A DNA stretch of 21,611 nucleotides. It comes from Planctomycetota bacterium (GTDB lineage: Bacteria > Planctomycetota > Phycisphaerae > Sedimentisphaerales > Anaerobacaceae). A model generated the notes under the pieces. It did no database searches and was not told the origin of the DNA. It saw nothing but the letters and a program-made list of their open reading frames with translations. Location of the stretch: the NCBI GenBank assembly GCA_023135255.1, contig JAGLTN010000505.1, positions 1-21,611 on the forward strand. The letters are read 5' to 3'. The position numbers and the translations under genes were made by a program. Shown here in pieces: positions 12,346 through 20,464 of the stretch (its first letter is position 1; the number at the start of each line of letters is the position of its first letter).

Positions 12346-13767
12346 ATGCCACACATGAAGACTAATAAAATTCAGCTTGTATTTTGCCCCCATGAATTAG
12401 GACAGTTAGCTTATGAGGATGAAATCCAATCTCAGCCGCCTTTGGGTTTACTTACTTTAGCAAGCTACTTAGAAAAACACAACCCCTATCTAGAAATCGA
12501 AGTTATTGACGGCAAGCAATTAACCGAATTAGAAATGTTCAGAAAGATTGACGCTGATTTCATTGGTTTTTCTTCTTGGTTTAGCAATTATAAAAATACG
12601 ATTTGTGCAATTAACAAAGTTAAGGTAAATAATCCGTCAGCAAAGATTGCGATAGGTGGGCCACACACTTCCTTTTTAGCTAAAAATATAATAAATAATA
12701 ACAAAAACATTGATTATGTGTTTCAAGGTGAGAGTGAAATTGCGTTATCTAATTTATTGAAAGGTGTTTCACCAAAAGAGGTTAGAGGACTTTGGTACAA
12801 CGAGAATAACAAAATTAATTTTTCAGAAGCCTCTAAAGGATATGATATTGATATAGACACAGTTCCATCTCCTAATTTAGATTTTTTATACCCGAAATTT
12901 AATTGGGAAAGCCATCCCGAAAGCCATGCTATGTCAGCATTTCCGATATCGGGGATTCGAGGTTGTACTAGAAATAGAAGATGTGAGTATTGCTCTATAC
13001 CACTGTCAGGTTATCGCACAAAATCTCCTAATGCGTACATTGAACAAATAAAATTATTACACCAACAATATGGCATTGATTTTTTCTTTGAGACCGGTGA
13101 TGTTTTTACTCCAAACTATTTAGAGCAACTTGCAAAATCCTATAGTCAAACTAATATAGCAATGAGAATTTACTCGTATCCAGGAAACCTAGAAAATAGA
13201 CACTTAAAATATCTTGATGCAATCGGAGTAAATACGATATTCATGGGTGTAGAATCTACATTGGTTTGGAAGGATGGATATAGACGTAAATATAAAAACA
13301 ATTACACAAAATCTTCTCTTGTCCAAGAAATTAACATGTTAGGAGAAATTGGAATTAAAGTTATCCCATCCTTCATTCTTGGTTTACCTGGCGAAGACGA
13401 GATTTCACTCAAAGAAAATATAGATTTAATTTTACGTCTAAAGCAGTTGAGTAATGTTAACGAAGTCACTGTTAGTATTGTTTTACCACTCCCTGGTACA
13501 CTTTTCTTTAAACAGTGTCTTGAAATTCCTCTAATTTTAAAGCAATATCAAGGGATAACTGGTTTTGATTTAAAGACATCTGATGATATTGACATTCAGG
13601 TACTCAGTGAACTTTTTGTAAACCATTTCACTAAATTGGAATACCATGATTTATATGATGCTATCTGCAAAATACAACCAGAAATAGGAGGCGGCTTCGC
13701 CTGTTGGAGTTCAAGTAAATCACAGAAGAAAGATAACTTTGGTATCATGGAGTGTTTCAATGTGTGA
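12346..13767 (+). CDS. B12-binding-type radical SAM protein (473 aa)
   Basis: Radical SAM enzyme of the cobalamin-binding class, which uses a [4Fe-4S] cluster and SAM to start radical chemistry. Residues about 8-135 form the B12-binding-type Rossmann domain (QPPLGLLTLASYL, DFIGFSSW, AIGGPHTSF), without the DxHxxG motif. The radical SAM barrel begins near 200: the cluster cysteines are C207, C213 and C216, spaced C-x5-C-x2-C rather than the usual C-x3-C-x2-C. Further barrel motifs are FFFETGD (247-252), FMGVES (299-304) and SFILGLPGE (342-350). The C-terminal 120 residues are less clear. The last 8 bp overlap the start of the next gene, so it heads a coupled operon. It may modify a small molecule, nucleotide or peptide; nothing identifies which. 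Confidence 0.8.
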   Translation: MPHMKTNKIQLVFCPHELGQLAYEDEIQSQPPLGLLTLASYLEKHNPYLEIEVIDGKQLTELEMFRKIDADFIGFSSWFSNYKNTICAINKVKVNNPSAKIAIGGPHTSFLAKNIINNNKNIDYVFQGESEIALSNLLKGVSPKEVRGLWYNENNKINFSEASKGYDIDIDTVPSPNLDFLYPKFNWESHPESHAMSAFPISGIRGCTRNRRCEYCSIPLSGYRTKSPNAYIEQIKLLHQQYGIDFFFETGDVFTPNYLEQLAKSYSQTNIAMRIYSYPGNLENRHLKYLDAIGVNTIFMGVESTLVWKDGYRRKYKNNYTKSSLVQEINMLGEIGIKVIPSFILGLPGEDEISLKENIDLILRLKQLSNVNEVTVSIVLPLPGTLFFKQCLEIPLILKQYQGITGFDLKTSDDIDIQVLSELFVNHFTKLEYHDLYDAICKIQPEIGGGFACWSSSKSQKKDNFGIMECFNV

Positions 13768-16210
13768 GGGAAATCCCAAAAGTAAAGAAGTGGTAGAAGA
13801 CCCGACATTAAGTAAGGTTAATGAATGTGCCGACAGTCTTTTTAAAGACATAGTTGGTCATTTTAAGACTCTCTCTACTGCGGATCAAAAGAAACCCGTT
13901 TTGCTTATGCTTCATGTTTTAATAGGGACCTCTAAAAAACCTTATAAGTTAAGAAGGACTGCAATAAGAATTACAGGAAGTTCTCGCCTGCATAGAATAG
14001 CATCTGGCAAAGACTATGACCCAAATGAATATAGTGACAAACACGCTGAGGCACTGTCAGAATATATCCGTTATTTTAACAGAGATGACACTTTTTTAGA
14101 TTTAGTAGTTGATGAATTTAAGTCCGACCCAGGCAAATACAAAGAAGGTTTAGTCGGGGAAATTATCATAGAAGAAGGAGATGGCGTTTGTTATATTGGA
14201 CAAGATGAAGACACTGGAGATGTAGAATGGAGGATCGGTGAAGGAACTGCTAATGATTTAGTTTCCCAAAAACCTTTAAAGCCTTTTTTCGAAAGCCTTT
14301 ACTCCAATAATTGGGACGTGATCTCAAAAGAAGATTGGAAAAGTTTTTTTGATTATTGCATAAGTTCGGTCTACAAAGAAAAGCTTCGTGAATATATTCG
14401 TAAATATAATGCAGATCCAAAGAATTCAATAAAAGAAAAAGATTTAGATTTAACGCGTACTTTGGCTATAAGAAATGAGGTTTGGCAGGAGTTAGCGGCG
14501 TATCAAACAGGCATATTATATTTTTTTGAATCATTAAGAGATCAGGAAAGCAATGTCAAAAAAGGTCAAATGTGCTCTGTGATTTTGAGAACCATTAAAG
14601 ATGAAAAGGCACCTAATGCTACGAAATTAGTTGTTGCTTTTATATCACCGACAACTGACAAAAAAGTTACAAAAAAAATTGCAGATCATCTTACAGATCT
14701 AGGCCATTCGATAAACCTTGAAACCAAAGATGATAAAGCTCTCCGGAATTTGATAAATATCGTAGAGAAGGGGAATACCAATGAATCAGTAACCCAAGAG
14801 TACTTATCTAAAGTTGATTCCTTGTTCCCTGATAGTTATTTTGAACACAGCATACAGCTTTATGCATATTGGTTATTGTATTTAAGCCAGAAACTGACAG
14901 AAAAAATTCATGAAGGCAAGCAACTTTCATTTTATCTTCTGTGTGGTGATAAAAGTGAATTTATAGACAGTCCCAATACTGTCTTTAAGAAATTCAGCAG
15001 AAAACAATCTATGCTTTTTTGGTTGCCTATTGGCGAAAAAGGAAACGGGAGAGATAGAGCCCCTAGTATTGAAGAACTTGAAATCCATGCAGAAAAAATT
15101 GCCAACCTGATTTCCCAGGAACATTTTCCTTGGTTTGAGAATGGTAGACATGCACTATTCTGGGATATCGGCTCGGACATCTCAAATGGAAGTAGATGTC
15201 CATATGGCATAATTTCACTAGAAGGTAATAATTGGAAAAGATACGCTGAAGATATTATGAATGAATACTTCGAATTTCAAATTCCTGACAGCCTACTTTT
15301 TGCAATTGACGGTGATCGTGAAATAACGAGTACATATCAAATAAATGGCGAAGAAACATCAGAGATTCTCAGATGGAAAGACAAGAAGTGGATACTTTGG
15401 GAAACTAAAAAAAGGCAGGAATGTATTAGGAGAATCTTGAGTGAAATCTTGAGTGAGAGTGATGGGAAATATGATGAAATATCTAAGATAGCTGTTCGTT
15501 TGTCCGAAAACCCTCAAAAGGGAGGCACAATCGTATTTGTAAATAAAAAAGTTAAATTGGTAAAAGGAAAATTTAAAAAGATGCCCCCGCTTGATAAGTA
15601 TGATCTTTTTGGCTCAATGGGACAGGCTTTGATATTCGATAAAATGTCTCAAGATGACAAAATTGCTTTGATTTCTCACGATGGCTCAGCCCTTCATCTT
15701 TTAGGAAACAATGATGTTGCTCATTGGGAGTTTCGGAAAATGCTAACTACCGATGAAATAAAAACTGAAGTTATTTGTCAACTCTTTGAAGACTTCGAAG
15801 ACAATTTTCGTGAAAGCTTATTAGGCATAAAAAAAGAGGAAGAAAATGAGATACCAAGAAATAAGATACCAGAGAAAGAGTTTTGCCCCTTAATGTTTAA
15901 AGGTAGCCGTAGGTGGAGTGGGGCAATGTCTGTATTTCATGAATTAATAGACTTGGCACTGATAATTTCTCAAGACGGTGAAATGCATTTGTGGTATGTT
16001 AAAAAAGAAGGTAAGAGAAAGTTTGACCCTAAAACTGTATATGCAATTGAATTTAAATTAGATGGGACTTTGAAATTTTTTAATATGGACGAAGGTTACA
16101 TGTTATCAGAAAGAACCGTGTTATCAGAAGGAACCGTGTTTGATGTCGATTGGCTAAAGGAGAAGTTTTATCCCAAACTATCGTTAGAATTAGGCCAAGG
16201 TGATAATTGA
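13760..16210 (+). CDS. Large protein with a divergent DisA/DAC-like domain (816 aa)
   Basis: DAC domains make c-di-AMP from two ATP. Start ATG 13760 follows GGAG (13749-13752) and overlaps the radical SAM stop codon; an in-frame TTG 13739 is rejected. About 569-753 resembles a DAC domain: GGTIVFV, then DLFGSMGQALIFDKM and ISHDGSALHLLG (the DGA site as D641-G642-S643-A644), and later GSRRWSGAMSVFHELIDLAL (the RHR site as R717-R718-W719) with IISQDGEMHLW, like DisA's VIAVSQ strand. The second active-site histidine is replaced, so activity is uncertain. An insert of about 70 residues separates the sites. Residues 1-568 match no domain I recognise and may be a sensor region. No membrane span is seen. 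Alternatively this is a ligand-binding domain derived from DAC. Confidence 0.55.
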   Translation: MCEGNPKSKEVVEDPTLSKVNECADSLFKDIVGHFKTLSTADQKKPVLLMLHVLIGTSKKPYKLRRTAIRITGSSRLHRIASGKDYDPNEYSDKHAEALSEYIRYFNRDDTFLDLVVDEFKSDPGKYKEGLVGEIIIEEGDGVCYIGQDEDTGDVEWRIGEGTANDLVSQKPLKPFFESLYSNNWDVISKEDWKSFFDYCISSVYKEKLREYIRKYNADPKNSIKEKDLDLTRTLAIRNEVWQELAAYQTGILYFFESLRDQESNVKKGQMCSVILRTIKDEKAPNATKLVVAFISPTTDKKVTKKIADHLTDLGHSINLETKDDKALRNLINIVEKGNTNESVTQEYLSKVDSLFPDSYFEHSIQLYAYWLLYLSQKLTEKIHEGKQLSFYLLCGDKSEFIDSPNTVFKKFSRKQSMLFWLPIGEKGNGRDRAPSIEELEIHAEKIANLISQEHFPWFENGRHALFWDIGSDISNGSRCPYGIISLEGNNWKRYAEDIMNEYFEFQIPDSLLFAIDGDREITSTYQINGEETSEILRWKDKKWILWETKKRQECIRRILSEILSESDGKYDEISKIAVRLSENPQKGGTIVFVNKKVKLVKGKFKKMPPLDKYDLFGSMGQALIFDKMSQDDKIALISHDGSALHLLGNNDVAHWEFRKMLTTDEIKTEVICQLFEDFEDNFRESLLGIKKEEENEIPRNKIPEKEFCPLMFKGSRRWSGAMSVFHELIDLALIISQDGEMHLWYVKKEGKRKFDPKTVYAIEFKLDGTLKFFNMDEGYMLSERTVLSEGTVFDVDWLKEKFYPKLSLELGQGDN

Positions 16211-16281
16211 AACAATAGGAACACTACAATCTGACAGTTTTATTATGGTTTTTGGAAAACAGAAAAAAAGGAAGATTTAAT

Positions 16282-17325
16282 ATGATGCGAGCAAATATGA
16301 AAAAGAAAACGATCCTTATAGCCATATTAGTTGCTCTTATTGTATTACCAATTACAGGTTGCCGTAAAGCGGATGATAATGATGAAAGTAAATATCAGGC
16401 AGATTTAGTTGCATTTCAGCTTTATATGTCTGGGCTCGTGGTCGCTGCTGACCAGTCCTCTGAAATACAAAATGATATGGATATCTTTAAAGAAGTAGGG
16501 CTAAAATGTAATATTATCAAAAGGAGCAAAGGCCCTGAAGTTGTGGATGCTCTGATAGGTGGTTCTGCTGATTTTGGAACTCTTGCAAATACCCCTGTTG
16601 TTTTACAAGCCTTACAGGGAGGGCACCTTTCAATCTTTGCAACAATACAAACAACCGACCACGACATAAAGATGGTAGGGCACAAAGACCAAGGTGTTAG
16701 TTCGGGTGCATCTTTAAAAGGGAAACGCATAGGTTTTGTTGGTGGAACTATAGGAGAAATCTTTCTTGAACGTTACCTTCAAAAGCATGGCATTGATAAA
16801 AAGGAAGTAACTTTAACAAGTGCAGGTCCTGCTCAGTTGAGGGATTTATTCATTAATAAGTCTCTTGATGCAATAATTATATGGGAGCCTGTAATCCAGG
16901 ATATTCTTACTGATGAAGGCGTTGCAAAAGATGATGTTTATATCGATATTGACCCATCACTCTATGTTCTTCGGATGCATTTAGTTGCAAAACCTGAGAC
17001 TCTAAAGCAGAAACACGAAGAGACAAAACGCCTTGTAAAAGCAATCATCAAGGGCGAAGAATTATTAATAGCACATCCCCAAAAGGTAAGAAAACAGCTT
17101 GAATTATGGTTAGATCGTAAACCAGGAACATTAGAAAAAGTGTTCGAGGAATCCACATTTCGTGTAAATCTCGATATACCTTCATTGTTAAAGGAATTAA
17201 AAGAAGAGGCGGAATGGGCACAGAAATCAGTGTTTTCGGGTAAAGGAAAAATGCCGGAAGATTTTTCAATTTATATCGATCCAACAATTTTAGAATCTGT
17301 GGCTCCAAATAGAGTGATTAAGTAA
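16282..17325 (+). CDS. ABC transporter substrate-binding lipoprotein, NMT1/SsuA-like (347 aa)
   Basis: Periplasmic binding lipoprotein that delivers a small substrate to the permease encoded next. The signal peptide runs MKKKTILIAILVALIVLPITG with lipobox ITGC and acylated Cys at 27. The mature domain has the NMT1/THI5 and nitrate/taurine/sulfonate family pattern: VAFQLYMSGLVVAADQSSEI, EVVDALIGGSADFG, then LKGKRIGFVGGTIGE and a C-terminal AIIIWEPV. ATG 16282 follows AAAGGAAG; an in-frame TTG 16252 gives a worse start. It lies 71 bp after the DAC-like gene and 15 bp before the permease. The substrate cannot be told from the sequence (sulfonates, nitrate, bicarbonate, pyrimidine precursors and others are known for the family). 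Confidence 0.85.
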   Translation: MMRANMKKKTILIAILVALIVLPITGCRKADDNDESKYQADLVAFQLYMSGLVVAADQSSEIQNDMDIFKEVGLKCNIIKRSKGPEVVDALIGGSADFGTLANTPVVLQALQGGHLSIFATIQTTDHDIKMVGHKDQGVSSGASLKGKRIGFVGGTIGEIFLERYLQKHGIDKKEVTLTSAGPAQLRDLFINKSLDAIIIWEPVIQDILTDEGVAKDDVYIDIDPSLYVLRMHLVAKPETLKQKHEETKRLVKAIIKGEELLIAHPQKVRKQLELWLDRKPGTLEKVFEESTFRVNLDIPSLLKELKEEAEWAQKSVFSGKGKMPEDFSIYIDPTILESVAPNRVIK

Positions 17326-17340
17326 AACATTTGGGATATA

Positions 17341-18186
17341 ATGCTTTGGACTACTGATGGTCTATCGCGTTCAAAACGAATTAGAGTAAAAACTATGAAG
17401 CTTAAAAAGAATTCATTAATAAAAATCAGTCAGATTGTATTTGTGCCAATAGCATTGTTGATAGTCTGGTCTATTTTTGCACCATTTTATAGTTTGCCAG
17501 GAATGTCCAAAATTTGCGGTGCCATTATTGAAATGATTGAAAATGGCACCTACTTTCATGATATTGCAATTAGTTCTTTTAGGGCTTTATCTGGTTTTGC
17601 TATAGGCTTCTCTCTTGGTGCTATCTTAGGAATTTTAACAGGAAGGTATTCAAAAGTGTTTTTGATTTTTGGAGGTTTACTTTTATTCCTTCGTTGGACT
17701 CCAGTCCTTGCGATATTACCTTTAACAATACGAATAGGTGGCTTAGGAGAAGGTCCTAAAATTTTTATCATTTCCTGGGCATGTTTTTTCTTATGTTGGA
17801 TATATACTCATGTAGCTGTAACAAAACTTCAAAAGCAATATATTTGGTGGTCTGATAGTTTAGGACTTTCGTTAAACCAAAGACTATTCAAGGTGTATTT
17901 GCCAGCCATATCCCCATCATTGATAGGAACGGCCCGTGCTGCACTTGCCATTTCTTTAATTGTTGTTGTTGCTGCCGAACTTGGAGGAACTTTGCAATCA
18001 GGCTTATTTAGAAATGGTCTTGGCTATAGAATATCTAGGGCAATAGAAACAAACAGGAATGATTTAAATATAGCCTGTATTTTAACATTTGGCTTGTTGG
18101 GTATAATATATGACTGTTGCTTATTCCAAGCCGTAAAACTATTATCTTTTATTACAAAAATTGATTTTTGTCATTCTGAGGGATAG
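17341..18186 (+). CDS. ABC transporter permease, SsuC/TauC-like (281 aa)
   Basis: Inner-membrane component of the importer. Six hydrophobic helices are visible: about 33-50, 78-103, 108-136, 140-161, 199-222 and 242-268. The cytoplasmic EAA-type loop is SDSLGLSLNQRLFKVYLPAI, with PSLIG after it, where the ATPase docks. Start at 17341 has GGGA close by; an alternative ATG 17395 would give 263 aa, nearer the family norm, and is equally possible. The gene ends 3 bp before the ATPase start, so the two are coupled. Function as a permease of the nitrate/taurine/sulfonate class is firm; the substrate is not known. Confidence 0.85.
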   Translation: MLWTTDGLSRSKRIRVKTMKLKKNSLIKISQIVFVPIALLIVWSIFAPFYSLPGMSKICGAIIEMIENGTYFHDIAISSFRALSGFAIGFSLGAILGILTGRYSKVFLIFGGLLLFLRWTPVLAILPLTIRIGGLGEGPKIFIISWACFFLCWIYTHVAVTKLQKQYIWWSDSLGLSLNQRLFKVYLPAISPSLIGTARAALAISLIVVVAAELGGTLQSGLFRNGLGYRISRAIETNRNDLNIACILTFGLLGIIYDCCLFQAVKLLSFITKIDFCHSEG

Positions 18187-18189
18187 AAA

Positions 18190-18935
18190 TTGTCACAAAA
18201 TATTTTACAAGTTAAACAATTGACCGTGAAATACAACTCTACAATTGTTGTCGATTCAATTGACTTTGAATTAAAAAATGAAACTATCGTCTTCTATGGA
18301 CCCAGCGGTTGTGGAAAAACAAGCATTCTTAAAGCCCTTTTGAATGTACACGAGCCTAATATGAAAACTCGTGGTTCAATTTTACTAGATGGTAATGATA
18401 TTAAAAAAGGAAGTGGCGAAATCGGAATGACCATCCAAGGCCCTGTTGTCCCATCTTGGTTAACAATCTATAACCTATGCAAGATGGGATCAAAGATGAG
18501 ACGGCTAAATACACAAGAACAACATGATCGTATTATGTCAATGTTATCCTCATTTAAGATAGACCATCTTGTAGATAAATATACTCATAATATTAGTGGT
18601 GGAGAAAACAGCGAGCAGCACTTGCTATTACTTTACTTAATGAACCTAAAGTGCTACTACTTGATGAGCCAACCACCTTTATTGATGGTATTACACGAAT
18701 GTCAATATGGAGTTATATTGAAAGTAAAATATATCCAATGCAAATACCAACAATAGTTGTAAGTCATGATCCGATGGAAGCACTAACATTAGGAGACAGA
18801 ATACTTTTTTTGTCCCAATCGGCTAAAATAGTTAAAGAAACTAAGATTCCATTTCCACATCCACGCACAGATGAGCTTTACGAAAACCCCAGTTTCTGGG
18901 AAATGAAAAAACAACTTTTTAGAAATGAAAAATAA
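18190..18935 (+). pseudogene. ABC transporter ATPase, SsuB/TauB-like, broken by a -1 frameshift
   Basis: ATP-binding subunit of the importer. Frame 1 from TTG 18190 (GAGGG 7 nt upstream; no ATG nearby) carries Walker A GPSGCGKTS, the Q-loop region MTIQGPVVPS and the start of the signature, ISGGEN, at 18592-18609. Coding then continues in another frame from 18612: RAALAITLLNEPKVLLLDEP (Walker B) and VVSHDPMEA (H-loop), to stop 18935. One base is missing around 18604-18611; adding an A to the run of four would give SGGEKQRAAL, the canonical signature. Repaired, the protein is about 248 aa, the family norm. The break may be a real mutation or an assembly error in the A-run. It does not fit a standard slippery heptamer. 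Confidence 0.8.
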
Positions 18936-18961
18936 GTGTTATTTAAAGGAGCGATTTTAGG

Positions 18962-20074
18962 ATGAAAAAACAAAAAGAAGGTGGAAGATGTAACAACAAG
19001 CCTTTTAGAGTTTTGACTCTTGATGGCGGAGGAATGCGTGGACTTTATACTGCCCAATTATTACTAACTTTATCACAATCTTTCAATCCAGACTTTAAGT
19101 CAGAAGACAAGAACCCGGATATTGGGAAATCATTTGATTTGATTTGTGGCACAAGCACAGGAGCTATATTAGCCTGCGGTCTTGCTGCGGGGATACCGAT
19201 TAAGAAGATATGTCAAATGTATATAAATAAAGGACAAGCAATATTCCCAGACCCTATACCGTCTAAGATTTCTGTGGCATGGTTAGCTGAATATGCAAAC
19301 AAAACTACAGCTAATTCTGTGATGTTGGAAAAAGCACTTACTGAATGTTTAGGTAATATGACATTGGGTACGTTATATAAAAACCGAGATATAAAGCTGT
19401 GTATTCCTTCTGTCAATGCTAGCACTTATAGAGCTTGGGTGTTTAAAACAGGACACAATGAGTTCAAAAACCGAGCTGATAATTACAGGTTAGTCGATAT
19501 TTGCCTTGCAAGTGCAGCAGCACCTATCTTTTTCCCAATTTTAGAGCAAGAAAACCCGGACAAGCCCGAACAAATCATTAAATTTGTTGATGGTGGGCTT
19601 TGGGCTAATAATCCTATTCTAGTAGGACTAATAGAGGCTTTGACAATAACAGATAATGATATACCACGGCAGCCAATCCAATTAATTTCAGTTGGTACAT
19701 GCGACAGACCAAGCGGAGAATCTATTCCTTTATGTGAAACTGATTGGGGTTTTCTAGATTGGGAAGGCGGTGTTAAAATCACTAAAATGGCTATTTCAGC
19801 TCAAGCATACGGATATACAAAAATGGCGAATTTCCTTGCTGAAAGCATCAAAAAAAGAGGGCAGGAAGCAATATCTATTCGTCTTGCTAGTACTGATAAA
19901 GCTGCAGACCGTTATGAATCAATAGGACTTGATCGAGCAGCCTCAGAATCTTTTAGTACACTAATAGATTTTGCAACAGAAGATGCAGATAATATTATGA
20001 GCGAGGTTCTTGGTGGTACCCATCATGGACATGATGTAATAGAAGATATCTTTTCAAATATAGAAGTATTATAG
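18962..20074 (+). CDS. Patatin-like phospholipase (370 aa)
   Basis: Lipid acyl hydrolase of the patatin fold, with a complete Ser-Asp dyad: oxyanion-hole glycines in LDGGGMRG (20-27), nucleophile S65 in GTSTG (63-67), and D210 in FVDGGLWANN. The DGGGxRG start and overall length match bacterial patatins, among them CapV, the CBASS effector activated by cyclic dinucleotides, though the match is by pattern only. There is no signal peptide, so it is likely cytoplasmic and would act on inner-membrane lipids. AAAGGAG precedes ATG 18962. It lies 26 bp after the ATPase frame and is the last gene of the operon. Residues after about 260 are family-like but not informative. Role as an effector of the DAC-like protein is inference. 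Confidence 0.8.
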   Translation: MKKQKEGGRCNNKPFRVLTLDGGGMRGLYTAQLLLTLSQSFNPDFKSEDKNPDIGKSFDLICGTSTGAILACGLAAGIPIKKICQMYINKGQAIFPDPIPSKISVAWLAEYANKTTANSVMLEKALTECLGNMTLGTLYKNRDIKLCIPSVNASTYRAWVFKTGHNEFKNRADNYRLVDICLASAAAPIFFPILEQENPDKPEQIIKFVDGGLWANNPILVGLIEALTITDNDIPRQPIQLISVGTCDRPSGESIPLCETDWGFLDWEGGVKITKMAISAQAYGYTKMANFLAESIKKRGQEAISIRLASTDKAADRYESIGLDRAASESFSTLIDFATEDADNIMSEVLGGTHHGHDVIEDIFSNIEVL

Positions 20075-20464
20075 ATTGCAGGCAATAAGTAGGACTATTT
20101 CAGAATTTGAATATTTCTGCTTTGATTTATTATCTTGTAATATCAATGCAACTTTTTCTATTCCATAAAATTTTTAGAAATGTAGGTTTCTGTCGTTTTT
20201 TCACCCCGTACGGTACAAATATTCATCGGAGCTCAAATCTTCGCTATTTTATCAGTTAATATTCCAAAAGTCATCGGTGAAATTCAAAATACGTAAGATT
20301 TGCCAAACCCTCATTTTTATGCTATAAACATATATAATAAAGTTGAGACGACTTTTGAGACACTTCTAAGACAGTGATTTAAAGTAGTTTCAAGAGTGGT
20401 TTGAGTCATGAAATAATAAAGGCTCTTAGGATTGAAATATGAAGCTAATAATTAGGAAATTTTA
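20075..20464 (+). other. Spacer of 390 nt with a promoter
   Basis: No gene is seen. The clear feature is the promoter at 20300-20328, listed separately. An 8-bp palindrome, CCGTACGG (about 20206-20213), stands out in AT-rich sequence and could be a regulator site. No terminator with a T-run is visible after the patatin gene. Confidence 0.5.
20300..20328 (+). promoter_or_regulatory. Promoter of the 303-aa gene
   Basis: TTGCCA (20300-20305), 17 nt, TATAAA (20323-20328). This is a standard sigma-70 layout and differs from the 19-nt spacing of the shared element. ATG 20465 lies 136 nt downstream, leaving a long leader. Confidence 0.55.

Noticed and set aside
12243..12365. 40-codon protein-like open stretch before the radical SAM gene
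   Set aside because: It has no usable start codon and no ribosome binding site; it may be a relic or chance.
18604..18612. Programmed -1 frameshift in the ATPase gene
   Set aside because: The site lacks an X XXY YYZ slippery heptamer and no clear downstream stem was found; a mutation or sequencing error explains it more simply.
18651..18935. Separate 94-aa gene for a half ABC ATPase
   Set aside because: It starts inside Walker B of the preceding frame and continues the same protein; a one-base shift joins them, so it is the second half of one gene.
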